NCBI RefSeq assembly: GCF_007741515.1
Contig: NZ_CP036263.1
Location: 62,001-126,000 of the forward strand
Length of the DNA stretch: 64,000 bases
Source: Adhaeretor mobilis
GTDB lineage: Bacteria; Planctomycetota; Planctomycetia; Pirellulales; Lacipirellulaceae
Direction: 5' to 3'
Every line of letters begins with the position of its first letter. Positions within the stretch are counted from its first letter, which is position 1. The translations under genes were made by a program, and so were the position numbers. The notes below the pieces were generated by a model that did no database searches, had not been told where the DNA came from, and worked only from the letters and a program-made list of their open reading frames with translations. This document shows, one piece after another, positions 8,944 through 17,023 of this stretch.

Positions 8944-9888
8944 TTAGCAATCACGCAGGTACTCGTCGTCCGTTGCCCTAAACACCGCAGACTCCCGTGG
9001 AAGTGATTGGAGCCGGAAACAGTCAGCGAATTCCGCAGCGATCATCTCTTGCTGTTCACCTACTCCGCACCATTTTGCGAGCAAGCCAACAACTCGTTCC
9101 GGCGAGACGCCTGCCTCACGGTAGTAGTCCAGGCGCGTATCGCCGTGGCGTTTGGCAAGCCTACGGCCATCTTCGCCAACGACCAAAGGCAAATGTGTAT
9201 AGCGTGGCGTGTTATCTATTTCAAGCAGGCGCTGTACCAACAACTGACGATGCGTGGAACGCAATAGGTCGTCGCCGCGGACGACTTCGTCAATGCCCTG
9301 CCGCGAGTCATCGACCACAACGGCTAGCTGATACGCAGGGAGTCCTACTTTGGTCGCTACGAGGAAGTCACCCACGCTTTGCTCCACGCTGGCGACTTGT
9401 GTTCCTGCGAAGGCGTCCTCGAATTGTGTGTCGCCCGGTTCCACGCGCAGCCGCCACGCAGTTCCTTCGCTCTGGTTGGCAAGCCAACTCGTGGGAGTTG
9501 GTTCGGCAGGACGGCACGTGCCTGGGTAGCGTGTTTCATGTGAGCTGCCATGCGGCGCAGAGAGCGCGGCTGCTTCGATTTGCTTACGAGTACAACGACA
9601 CGGATAGATATGCCCTGCTTGAGCGAGTTGCTCAAGCGCTTGCTCGTAAGGCGTATGAACAGCCAGTTGATAGAGCGGCCCTTCGTCCCAATCGAGTCCC
9701 AACCATTGCAAGTCATCAATTGCCTGCTGAGCGGCGCCCTCCTTCACACGCGGGCCGTCGAGATCTTCAATGCGTAGCACGATCTTCCAGCCTTGCTGTC
9801 GAGCGAGCGCCCAATTCACCAGGAACGTACGCGCATTGCCCAGGTGCAGAGCTCCAGTAGGCGACGGTGCAAGACGAGTACGAGACAT
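8944..9888 (-). CDS. gluQ: glutamyl-Q tRNA(Asp) synthetase
   Basis: 314 aa from the ATG at 9888 (MSRTRLAPSPTGALHLGNAR). It attaches glutamate to queuosine at position 34 of tRNA-Asp. It matches the GluRS catalytic domain without the anticodon-binding domain: the HIGH-type motif is HLGN, the zinc site is C97-x-C99 ... Y121-x3-C125, diagnostic of GluQ, and the KMSKS-like loop is KRHGD. The length matches the GluQ family (about 300 aa) rather than full GluRS (about 470). The in-frame extension to 9945 has no homology features. Confidence 0.93.
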   Translation of the reverse strand: MSRTRLAPSPTGALHLGNARTFLVNWALARQQGWKIVLRIEDLDGPRVKEGAAQQAIDDLQWLGLDWDEGPLYQLAVHTPYEQALEQLAQAGHIYPCRCTRKQIEAAALSAPHGSSHETRYPGTCRPAEPTPTSWLANQSEGTAWRLRVEPGDTQFEDAFAGTQVASVEQSVGDFLVATKVGLPAYQLAVVVDDSRQGIDEVVRGDDLLRSTHRQLLVQRLLEIDNTPRYTHLPLVVGEDGRRLAKRHGDTRLDYYREAGVSPERVVGLLAKWCGVGEQQEMIAAEFADCFRLQSLPRESAVFRATDDEYLRDC

Positions 9889-10385
9889 GTGAGTGAGATT
9901 AAAAAATAGATCGTCTTCAAATCTGGTGTGGCGCTGCCCTTCCACATTAAGCCACGGTGCTTAGACCGCGATGTGATTGACTCGCCGCACCGGCTCCAAA
10001 GACGCACTGAGGTTTTATAGACAGGATCGACAAGGTTCACAGGATACGATTGTACCGCTAAAGACTCTGGGAATAGGGCCTCATTATCCCGTCTATCCTA
10101 TAAATCCGGTCAAATACTGCTCACATGGAGCAAATTACTTGGTCCCGGAGTCCAGTCCGAGTAGACTGGAAAGCAGTGAAGACAATTTCACACTATTGGT
10201 AATTCTACACCCCTTATCTGAGTCGCTCGTGCCCCTGCTCTAGGACGGTCCTCTTCACCTTCCCCGGCATGAGTTAGCAGCGCCCAGCATGTATTGCAGT
10301 GGGCGACTTATCGCATAACGTCGACTCTAGTTGAGGACTCACCGCTCTCGAACAGGCACCTTGCGGCGTTATTCCGAGTTTCCGA
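9889..10385. repeat. intergenic region with a long imperfect inverted repeat of ACAGGAT type
   Basis: 497 bp with no convincing gene. Segments 10014-10051 (containing AGACAGGAT, GGTTCACAGGAT) and 10082-10115 (containing ATCCCGTCTATCCTATAAAT) are degenerate inverse copies of each other, built on the repeated word ACAGGAT / ATCCTGT. Similar word-like inverted repeats occur at 16926-17009 and 39931-40023 with different words. The rest of the interval up to the protease start at 10386 shows no feature. Confidence 0.55.
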
Positions 10386-11240
10386 ATGCGTCTCCTTCGT
10401 AGTATGACTCTAGCCCTCTTCGCTCTTCTCGCGGGCGGAGCTTCCCAAGCTTTTGCGGTTTGGGATCTCCAGTTCACGATTACCAATCGCTCGTCGTTTA
10501 GCTCGAGTCAAATCAGCATACTCGATCAGGCACTCCTCGATGCCGAGGCGCTATGGGAGAACAATGTACTCGGCACGCACGACGATGCGGTCGAGACCTT
10601 CAGCGTTTCCGTCACTGGGACTTCGAGTGCTTCGGTATTCGCCAATGCGAACAGCACAGGAAATACCATCAGTGGCCCGTTTACGATCAGCACGGGCGGG
10701 AGTATGCGGATCAATTTCGGAGTCATCGACGAGTTCTCCGACTTCATGGGCGTCAACGTGATCGACGAGCTCGTCGCCCACGAAGTGGGCCACGCGATGG
10801 GCATTGGTACCCTGTGGGGTTCCAACGGTGTCTATGCACCTGGATCGGGAGAGTACACCGGCGAGCACGGCTTGCGTGCCTACAAGGAAGACTTCGATCA
10901 GGATGCCACCTTCATCCCTGTTGAGCTAGGCGGTGCCGGTGCCGGCACGAACAATGCCCATTGGGATCAACTGATGCGTTCCGGAGGTGAGGCGGGCACG
11001 TTCGACCCGAACAATCCGTTCGCACTTGATCCCACGATTGGCATTACCGACCAACAGGGGCGTGACCTGAGTTTCGAACTCATGACCGGGGCGATCGACC
11101 CCGACTACGGCGAACCCTTTCTCGCTAGATTCACTGTGCAATCGCTGCGCGACATCGGTTACCAAGTCGTGCCAGAGCCAACGGCTCTGTTGCTAGCCCT
11201 TAGCGGGCTGGCTTTGTTGGGTCGCCGCCGCGGTCTCTGA
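10386..11240 (+). CDS. secreted leishmanolysin-like metalloprotease with PEP-CTERM anchor
   Basis: 284 aa. A signal peptide (about residues 1-24, ending GASQAFA) is followed by a metzincin motif HEVGHAMGIG (H132, E133, H136). Unlike the matrixin at 2927, the third zinc ligand does not follow directly; a later NNAHWD and the Met-turn-like ELMTGAID match the split arrangement of peptidase family M8 (leishmanolysin). The last 25 residues are a PEP-CTERM signal (VPEP, hydrophobic helix, RRR), so the enzyme is expected to be exported and anchored or released by an exosortase. It is a single gene, 133 bp before a Tat-exported dioxygenase. Confidence 0.87.
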   Translation: MRLLRSMTLALFALLAGGASQAFAVWDLQFTITNRSSFSSSQISILDQALLDAEALWENNVLGTHDDAVETFSVSVTGTSSASVFANANSTGNTISGPFTISTGGSMRINFGVIDEFSDFMGVNVIDELVAHEVGHAMGIGTLWGSNGVYAPGSGEYTGEHGLRAYKEDFDQDATFIPVELGGAGAGTNNAHWDQLMRSGGEAGTFDPNNPFALDPTIGITDQQGRDLSFELMTGAIDPDYGEPFLARFTVQSLRDIGYQVVPEPTALLLALSGLALLGRRRGL

Positions 11241-11373
11241 GCCGCAGTGTTGCAGTCACGTACTTGTGACATTGCTGTTACAATTTGCGGAAACATTTCC
11301 GGCTGTGCGGGGTGTAGAATACACCGACGGGTATTTCTACCGGCCTTGGCGACCCACCTCGGGAGACAAATCG

Positions 11374-12102
11374 ATGAACCGCAACCAGTTAGACATTGCT
11401 CACTCGAATAGTCCCCGCTTGGATCACGCGACGACAGCCGGAGTGAGCCGTCGTCGCTTCCTGAACCTTTCTGCCGCGGGACTAGCAACATTGCCGGCCG
11501 GTGCGTTTGCGCAGCTTGTTGCCGATGGCCAGCAGCTTGCCACCACGCCTCGCGCGACTGAGGGGCCGTTTTACCCCGATCACTTGCCGCTGGACACAGA
11601 CAACGATCTGCTCATCATCAACGACAAGCTCACCCCCGCTGTGGGAGAGATCACGCACCTGGGTGGACGAGTACTCGATCAGTCGGGTGCACCCATGCGG
11701 AATGTCGTCGTCGAAATCTGGCAAGTCGATGGCAACGGCGTGTATCTCCATAGTCGCAGTGGCGGACGTGCGAAACGCGACACCAATTTCCAAGGCTTCG
11801 GTCGTTTTCTCACCAACCGCAAGGGCGAATATTACTTTCGCACTGTCAAGCCGGTGACGTACCCGGGCCGCACGCCGCACATTCATTTTGCGATCAACCG
11901 TGGTGATCGTCGTTTACTCACCACGCAAATGTACGTGAAGGGCGCAAAGCAAAACGAGCGAGACGGAATACTTTCACGGATCCACGATGCCGGGCAGCGA
12001 AAGAACATTCTCGTCGATTTCAAGCCGCTCCCCGAGTCGAAAACGGGTGAACTGGTCGCCAACTTCGACATTGTGTTGGGGAAGACGCCTGAAGACGGAT
12101 AG
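11374..12102 (+). CDS. Tat-exported intradiol ring-cleavage dioxygenase (protocatechuate 3,4-dioxygenase beta-like)
   Basis: 242 aa, from the ATG at 11374 with GGGAGA about 7 nt upstream. Residues 22-46 are a twin-arginine signal (VSRRRFLNLSAAGLATL...AFA), implying export of a folded, iron-loaded enzyme. The Fe(III) ligands of the intradiol family are present: Tyr124 (NGVYLH), Tyr163 (TYPG), His169 and His171 (PHIHF). The loop between the second Tyr and the His pair is about seven residues shorter than in protocatechuate dioxygenase, so the aromatic substrate may differ. There is no alpha subunit and no beta-ketoadipate pathway gene nearby. Confidence 0.88.
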   Translation: MNRNQLDIAHSNSPRLDHATTAGVSRRRFLNLSAAGLATLPAGAFAQLVADGQQLATTPRATEGPFYPDHLPLDTDNDLLIINDKLTPAVGEITHLGGRVLDQSGAPMRNVVVEIWQVDGNGVYLHSRSGGRAKRDTNFQGFGRFLTNRKGEYYFRTVKPVTYPGRTPHIHFAINRGDRRLLTTQMYVKGAKQNERDGILSRIHDAGQRKNILVDFKPLPESKTGELVANFDIVLGKTPEDG

Positions 12103-12200
12103 CTCCACTCGCCGATAGCCGGCGAGCTACGCCTCGCCCGGCCCCGTCCTAGTCCCCAGCCGAGCGGCACCGGTCGAGGCGTAGCTCGACGGCTATTACG
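12103..12200. repeat. palindromic repeat pair, GCTACGCCTCGC family
   Basis: After the dioxygenase stop, GCCGGCGAGCTACGCCTCGC (12118-12137) and GCGAGGCGTAGCTCG-like sequence at 12171-12195 form inverted copies. Related copies occur at 26899-26970 (both arms) and as a single arm at 32650-32672. The position directly after a stop codon is compatible with a terminator role, but no T-run follows. Confidence 0.7.
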
Positions 12201-12306
12201 TGAGCTTTCTGAATGAATTCTGGGTAAACTGCCACACAAGCGGTGTCTTATCTACAAACCGCCGGATTCTTCTGAACAAAGATCGCCTGACTAGGAACCT
12301 GCTCCC

Positions 12307-12771
12307 TTGGACGCCGCAACGCTGGCACAGCTGCTGGACCAACATGCCGCCGCGCTCGAGTTGTACGCTGCCCAGTGGGCACCTACGCCCGAAGATTGTG
12401 TGCAGGAAGCGTTCGTGGAACTTGCGCAGCAGAGGCAAGCACCGAAAAATCCTGCGGCATGGCTCTATCGCGTGGTGAGGAACCGAGCACTCAACGCGGC
12501 CCGCGCACAGCGCCGTCGAGTTGGTTACGAGCAAATTGCAGCGAGATTACGCAGCGAACAACAAGCAGGTGCGACTCACCAGGAATCAACAGTCGCCGAA
12601 GCGTTAGCTGAATTGGAAGAAGAGTCGCGCGAGATTGTTATGCTCCGTCTGTGGAGTGGACTCACGTGGCGCGAGATCGCTGAAGTGAGCGGCGTGCCCG
12701 CCAGTTCCGCCCAGCGCTGTTATGCAGAAGCCCTCTTACAACTACAAAAACTTTTTGAAGTAAAAGTGTAG
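12307..12771 (+). CDS. ECF-type RNA polymerase sigma factor
   Basis: 154 aa, using a TTG start at 12307; no ATG fits the frame before the sigma-2 region. Region 2 is recognisable by PEDCVQEAFVELA and the following WLYRVVRNRALNAAR, and region 4 by EESREIVMLRLWSGLTWREI followed by a helix-turn-helix ending in SSAQRCYAEALLQL. The N-terminus of sigma-2 is short compared with typical ECF factors (about 170-190 aa). It heads a co-directional set with a one-TM protein (12868), a large secreted protein (13584) and a DUF1559 protein (15248). The second gene is placed like an anti-sigma factor. Confidence 0.85.
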   Translation: MDAATLAQLLDQHAAALELYAAQWAPTPEDCVQEAFVELAQQRQAPKNPAAWLYRVVRNRALNAARAQRRRVGYEQIAARLRSEQQAGATHQESTVAEALAELEEESREIVMLRLWSGLTWREIAEVSGVPASSAQRCYAEALLQLQKLFEVKV

Positions 12772-12824
12772 CACGACACTCCGTGTCGTGGATTGTTGGC
12801 AGCCTACGACACGGAGTGTCGTGC
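12771..12824. repeat. perfect 19-bp inverted repeat between sigma factor and downstream gene
   Basis: GCACGACACTCCGTGTCGT (12771-12789) and its exact reverse complement (12806-12824) are separated by 16 nt, and each arm is itself partly palindromic (CACGACA ... TGTCGTG). The element starts inside or directly after the sigma-factor stop. It is probably one of the window's palindromic repeat families; transcriptional attenuation between the two genes is possible but unproven. Confidence 0.8.
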
Positions 12825-12867
12825 CACACTGCTGCCGCATTAGACCGACTTTGGTTGGAGAAGAATC

Positions 12868-13587
12868 ATGCCTGATGAACATCCACTACCCGCTGAACTT
12901 TCTGCGTTGGAAGCCCAGCTCGCAGCATTCACTCCTGCTGATAGTCGGCTTGATCGCGATGCGCTGATGTATGAGTTGGGTTATACCACGGCGCTGCGTG
13001 AAAGTGGCGCGAACCCCCAGCTTACGCTGGGGGCTAGGGGTTTGACTGACGACGTTTCCGATGCAACCCTGGCCCCTGGCGCAAGCCAGGGGTTCACCCC
13101 GCGAATCGCGATCTCCTCACTCGCCAGCGCCGCCGTGGCGGCTTGTGTTGCTGTGCTTGTGACGCGTGCCGTGATGACTCCCACGATTGTTGATCCGGCC
13201 CCTCAGATTGCCGACGTTGCCAACGAGTCAGGCGACATAGAGATTGTTGAGCTTGTTGAAGCTACCGAACCCCCAGCTCGCGCTGGGGGCTATGGTGGCG
13301 CAGGCTATCTTCCTGAGAGTTTTACTTCTGAGAGTTACGAAAGCCCCCGACGTTTCTCGCAACAATACAGGATGCTCGCCCTTCGAGATTCCATTCTCCG
13401 CGGCGAGGAGATCATACCTTCTCGAAACGAATCGCTAACCAACGTCAGTTACGATCCCCCCAAGACCGCCCGTGAGCTTCGCGCAGAGTTTCTACCAGCA
13501 CGCGAGGTCGCGCCTACAAACATTGATTGGCGATCTAGCGGCTGGAAGTGGTTCAAGCAGTTCAGCCCTCAGGGAGAAACCATATGA
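12868..13587 (+). CDS. single-TM protein downstream of ECF sigma factor, putative anti-sigma factor
   Basis: 239 aa with GGAGAAG upstream of the ATG. The first 55 residues are helical and acidic (SALEAQLAAFTPADSRLDRD, YELGYTTALRESG), a TM helix lies near 88-108 (ISSLASAAVAACVAVLVTRA), and the periplasmic part is low-complexity. The position after the sigma gene and the topology suggest an anti-sigma factor, but no zinc-binding anti-sigma (ZAS) motif is seen. The gene carries three in-frame palindromes (13014-13033, 13073-13092, 13270-13289), which encode glycine/proline-rich inserts such as LAPGASQGF and PPARAGGYGG. The stop overlaps the next gene by 4 nt (ATGA), so translation is probably coupled. 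Confidence 0.65.
   Translation: MPDEHPLPAELSALEAQLAAFTPADSRLDRDALMYELGYTTALRESGANPQLTLGARGLTDDVSDATLAPGASQGFTPRIAISSLASAAVAACVAVLVTRAVMTPTIVDPAPQIADVANESGDIEIVELVEATEPPARAGGYGGAGYLPESFTSESYESPRRFSQQYRMLALRDSILRGEEIIPSRNESLTNVSYDPPKTARELRAEFLPAREVAPTNIDWRSSGWKWFKQFSPQGETI
13014..13289. repeat. three in-frame palindromes inside a coding sequence
   Basis: CCCCCAGC-TTAC-GCTGGGGG (13014-13033), CCCCTGGC-GCAA-GCCAGGGG (13073-13092) and CCCCCAGC-TCGC-GCTGGGGG (13270-13289): each has an 8-bp perfect stem and a 4-nt loop. The first and third share the stem sequence; the second has a different but equally perfect stem. All keep the reading frame open. They look like mobile short palindromes inserted into the variable parts of the protein. 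Confidence 0.85.
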
Positions 13588-15158
13588 GTATGAATGTAAG
13601 CAGTAGGCAGGCGGCAGTGGGCAGTGGGAAAAGTCGAAAAAGTTGGAGCACGTGCTTTACTGCCCCCTGCCGACTTCAGACTGCCCACTGTTTCCGCGTC
13701 TTAGCCGTGGCATTTTCAATAATGTCTGCCCCATCACAAGCGGAACTCATCGTCGTCGAAGAAGACACCGACGGGGGCCACCTCACCACCTTCAAAATGA
13801 CCATCAGCCCCGCCGCGGAACCTGTCCCCGCGCTCAAGCATCGGTTGGTCGCTCGCGAGATTGATATGAAGCAGGGCAACGCGGTGCCGTACTATTACCG
13901 CGCACTCATGGGCGTTTCGCGTGATGACAAAGTCTTGCGGAAGAAATATGGCGATGCTTACGACGAATGGCGTCGCCCTGCTGATGTACCACTTAGTGAC
14001 CTGCCACTCGATAAAGTTCGGCAAGCTGCCAATGCTTGGCAGGGCAGCGTGATGGAGAATCTACGCGAAGCCACACTCCGAAGAGAATGCAACTGGGAGT
14101 GGGATGTGCAAGCGATGCGTGGCCCTGATTTGATTGCATTCCTGCTCGAAGAGATTCAAGAAAGCCGCATCGTTTCGCGAGTTCTCAGCCTACGGACACG
14201 ACTAGCCATGGCGGAGAGGGATTATCAACGTGCCATCGACGAGTTGCGGATGAACTACCGCCTCGGTCGTGACGTAGCCAAAGAGCCGCTCTTAATCTGT
14301 GACCTCGTTGGTATCGCGATTTGCAGTACCGGCAATCATTCACTGATCGAACTCATCGCCCAACCTAATTCCCCCAACCTTTACTGGGCGATCGCCGAAC
14401 TCCCCAAACCAATGGTCAGCGTACGAGAATCGATGCGCACGGAGATGTCGCTCGGGCTGCGCACCTTTCCCTTCATCCTCGATGCGGAAACCGCCGAGCA
14501 TTCGCCCGAAGAGTGGGCTCGGCTGTTGGCTAATGCAGTCATCGAGCAGCAGCAACTTACTACCGGCGGGCTGCGGGACGACGAGCAAGGCCGTCTGATG
14601 GCCCGTTTTGGAATGACCGCCATGTCTGCGGTTGCTTACCCTGCGGCAAAGCAGCGATTGATTGATAGCGGCATGGATCCGCAGCGCGTTGAAGGAATGC
14701 CGGTCGGTAAGGTCGTGTCCGTCGATGCTCTTCGCGTCTACCGCCGGATTGCTGACGATATCGAAAAATGGTCTTACGTTCCTTACCGTGAATCAAGGAA
14801 GCACAGTATGTCTGATGCATTCAAAAGCTCCTCAACGGTCGCTTCCTACAACGGGTTTGGGTACGTCCTAGCCAATTCGCTTTTGCCTGCCGTCCAAGCG
14901 GCTCGTCAAGCCGAGCAACGACTACTCTGGAACACCCTCGGAATTCAGACGGTCGAGGCCATTCGAATGCACGCCGCAGAGACAGGCAAGCTGCCGGAAA
15001 AGCTTTCCGAAATCGAAATCGTTCCCGTGCCGCGCAATCCTGTTACCGATGAGTTTTACGAATATGAACTACGAGGCGAGACCGCGACGGTTGACTTGCC
15101 CTTTAGCGATGGGTTCGCCGGCATCGCGTGGCGGTTTGAGATTACGTTGGCACCGTAG
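13584..15158 (+). CDS. large secreted protein of a planctomycete sigma-factor operon, function unknown
   Basis: 524 aa from the ATG at 13584, which overlaps the stop of the previous gene (ATGA). The predicted signal peptide hydrophobic core (FRVLAVAFSIMSAPSQAE) begins only at about residue 37; the 35 residues before it (SSRQAAVGSGKSRK...) are encoded by a GCAGTGGGCAGT-type repeat, so the N-terminus appears extended by repeat insertion. The mature part is helical; the end has IRMHAAETGKLPEKLSEIEI then PRNPVTDEFYEYEL, a pattern that recurs in planctomycete proteins of unknown role encoded behind sigma/anti-sigma pairs. No catalytic motif was recognised. The stop TAG lies in a palindromic repeat. 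Confidence 0.75.
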   Translation: MSMNVSSRQAAVGSGKSRKSWSTCFTAPCRLQTAHCFRVLAVAFSIMSAPSQAELIVVEEDTDGGHLTTFKMTISPAAEPVPALKHRLVAREIDMKQGNAVPYYYRALMGVSRDDKVLRKKYGDAYDEWRRPADVPLSDLPLDKVRQAANAWQGSVMENLREATLRRECNWEWDVQAMRGPDLIAFLLEEIQESRIVSRVLSLRTRLAMAERDYQRAIDELRMNYRLGRDVAKEPLLICDLVGIAICSTGNHSLIELIAQPNSPNLYWAIAELPKPMVSVRESMRTEMSLGLRTFPFILDAETAEHSPEEWARLLANAVIEQQQLTTGGLRDDEQGRLMARFGMTAMSAVAYPAAKQRLIDSGMDPQRVEGMPVGKVVSVDALRVYRRIADDIEKWSYVPYRESRKHSMSDAFKSSSTVASYNGFGYVLANSLLPAVQAARQAEQRLLWNTLGIQTVEAIRMHAAETGKLPEKLSEIEIVPVPRNPVTDEFYEYELRGETATVDLPFSDGFAGIAWRFEITLAP

Positions 15159-15243
15159 GGTCCGCTGCGCGGACCGAATAAACAGTATGAAGTTCCTTAC
15201 CTCACTTTTGAACCTCTAACTTGGTCCGCACAGCGGACCCTAC
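15156..15243. repeat. paired 17-nt palindromes, GGTCCGC family, filling the intergenic space
   Basis: GGTCCGC-TGC-GCGGACC (15159-15175) and GGTCCGC-ACA-GCGGACC (15223-15239) have flanks TAG... and ...CTA in mirror order, so they are inverted copies separated by 47 bp. Almost the entire 89-bp gap between the two genes consists of this element, and the stop codon TAG of the upstream gene is the first triplet of it. A third, interrupted half-copy is at 63535-63548 next to the IS1182-type transposase. Confidence 0.85.
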
Positions 15244-15247
15244 AATC

Positions 15248-16858
15248 ATGAACCGCCGCATTGCAATATTCTCTTGCCTGTTTGTCGCGCTACTCACGCC
15301 TGCTGAAGCAGCCGAGCCGGGGTTGGAATCTCAGGGTTCCCACGCTGCGATTCACCCCTTCCTGGGTGACGACGTTGTTGCGATGGCATTCGTCGATGTG
15401 CGGGCCGTGGACATCGAAGCCGCGCTCCAGCTCTCCGAAAAGTCGGGCTGGCTCTACCCCGAGGATGTCAAAGAGTTTCGCCAGAGTAGCGACCATGTTG
15501 AGCAAGTGATGAAAAGCCTCACCGATGCTGGGCTGGAAAGAATTTATGCCGTCGCGCGCATGAGCGACGTGCAATACACCGCACCGCTGTTCATCATCCC
15601 AGTAGCCGAAGGGGGCGATCCGGAAGCATTGAGGAAACAGCTGCGCGATTTGCCTGACATGCCTTTTCAGTGGGAGCGCACAGAAACCGAGAATATTCTC
15701 CTAGGAGCACTGAGCGATAAGCAAGGAGCGCTCGCTCACTTAGCGGCTCTTTCCGACGAGCCACCTCGTCAAGCCGTTCTCGACGCCCTCACGGCACTCG
15801 GTAACGACAATGCGGGAGTAATGATTTTCGGCGACTCAGACACTCGTCGCGTCGTGCGCGAGATGTTGCCCGCCCTTCCCGCACCGTTTACGGACATCGA
15901 TGGCAAGCTCATTGCCGATGGACTTGCCTGGGGTGGCGCGTCACTCAATCTGCCTCCTCACTTGAATGCCGCAGTCAGTATTCAAGCCAACACGTCTGAA
16001 GCTAGAACGAAGATCGAAGGGGCAATCAATCGCGCGCTGGCACTCGGCAATGGTTTTCTGCTCGCTCAATCCAAGCAAGCTGAGGACGGCGACGCGTTTA
16101 GAAAACTGGCCGACGCTGCAGGGAGGCTGAAAGCGGTAACTACTGACAACCGCGTGACGCTGTCGCTTGGTGATGACGATGCGGAGGTCGCCGCGCTAGT
16201 AGAGCTCCTGGGCAAACCAGTTCGCGAAGCCCGGAAGGCAGCGTATCACTCGCAACGCATGAACAACTTCAAACAGATGGCCTTGGCTATTCTCAACTAC
16301 GAATCAGCCAACGGAATGTGCCCGCCCCGAGCGATCTACAGCGAAGAGGGCAAGCCGCTGTTGAGTTGGCGTGTAGCCGTCCTGCCGTACATGGACCAGC
16401 AAGCACTCTATAACCAGTTCCACCTCGACGAACCCTGGAATAGTGAGCACAATCTGAAATTCGCTGAGACCGTCGTGCCTGTCTATCGAGATCCTGACCC
16501 GTCGATTCGTCGGGAGCTCAAAGAACATTTCTATACGACTTACCTTGGCGTTGCCGGCCCAGGAACCGTTTTTCAAGGTGCCGAGGGCGTGAAATACAAA
16601 GAGATCACCGATGGCACTTCCAATACGGCGCTCATTGTCGAGGTCACGCCTGATCGTGCCGTACCCTGGACGAAGCCTGCCGATTGGGAGGTTGATAGGA
16701 AAAAGCCATTTCAGGGCGTTCAGCGCAAGGACCGCGACGGATTTGTCACCGTGTTTTGCGACGGCGCTGCATACTACTATTCGACGAAGGATGAAGTACA
16801 ACGCAAGAACTGGCCAAAGATTCTCACGATTGCCGACGGCTCGGTATTGGAACGGTAG
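15248..16858 (+). CDS. DUF1559-containing secreted protein
   Basis: 536 aa from the ATG at 15248 (MNRRIAIFSCLFVALLTPAEA is a signal peptide). The N-terminal 330 residues form an unassigned domain, and the C-terminal part is the planctomycete DUF1559 module, seen in NNFKQMALAILNYESANG, SWRVAVLPYMDQQALYNQF and the ending GTSNTALIVEV ... VFCDGAAYY. Many DUF1559 proteins begin with a pilin-like methylation motif; this one instead has a cleavable signal and an extra domain, a less common layout. It is the last gene of the sigma-factor-led set, 89 bp after the previous one. Function unknown. Confidence 0.85.
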   Translation: MNRRIAIFSCLFVALLTPAEAAEPGLESQGSHAAIHPFLGDDVVAMAFVDVRAVDIEAALQLSEKSGWLYPEDVKEFRQSSDHVEQVMKSLTDAGLERIYAVARMSDVQYTAPLFIIPVAEGGDPEALRKQLRDLPDMPFQWERTETENILLGALSDKQGALAHLAALSDEPPRQAVLDALTALGNDNAGVMIFGDSDTRRVVREMLPALPAPFTDIDGKLIADGLAWGGASLNLPPHLNAAVSIQANTSEARTKIEGAINRALALGNGFLLAQSKQAEDGDAFRKLADAAGRLKAVTTDNRVTLSLGDDDAEVAALVELLGKPVREARKAAYHSQRMNNFKQMALAILNYESANGMCPPRAIYSEEGKPLLSWRVAVLPYMDQQALYNQFHLDEPWNSEHNLKFAETVVPVYRDPDPSIRRELKEHFYTTYLGVAGPGTVFQGAEGVKYKEITDGTSNTALIVEVTPDRAVPWTKPADWEVDRKKPFQGVQRKDRDGFVTVFCDGAAYYYSTKDEVQRKNWPKILTIADGSVLER

Positions 16859-16925
16859 TCGCACCCTTCCAGATTTCGCCGCCTAGCTTGCTCCGCGCTG
16901 AGTGTCCAGGCCGGCAATTTTTTCT

Positions 16926-17009
16926 AACCACGAATCTGACGAATAACACGAATGGAATTTAGTTGGAATTAGCCAACGGAGATTCGTGAGATTCGTGCTA
17001 TTCGTGGTT
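16926..17009. repeat. imperfect inverted repeat built on CACGAAT / ATTCGTG words
   Basis: Left arm 16926-16953 (AACCACGAATCTGACGAATA...) and right arm 16982-17009 (...GCTATTCGTGGTT) are inverse copies with a few mismatches, each made of repeats of CACGAAT or its complement. It lies between the convergent DUF1559 and GNAT genes and may terminate transcription from both sides, although no T-run is seen. Confidence 0.75.
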
Positions 17010-17023
17010 CAATAAGACTTCGG

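Noticed and set aside
8997..9860. 287-residue open frame on the plus strand opposite gluQ
   Set aside because: gluQ has full catalytic and zinc motifs; the antisense frame is Arg/Ala-rich without homology features.
13014..13289. Possible CRISPR-like array because of repeated palindromes
   Set aside because: Spacing is irregular, repeat units are 20 nt with different stems, they lie in frame in a gene, and no cas gene is present.
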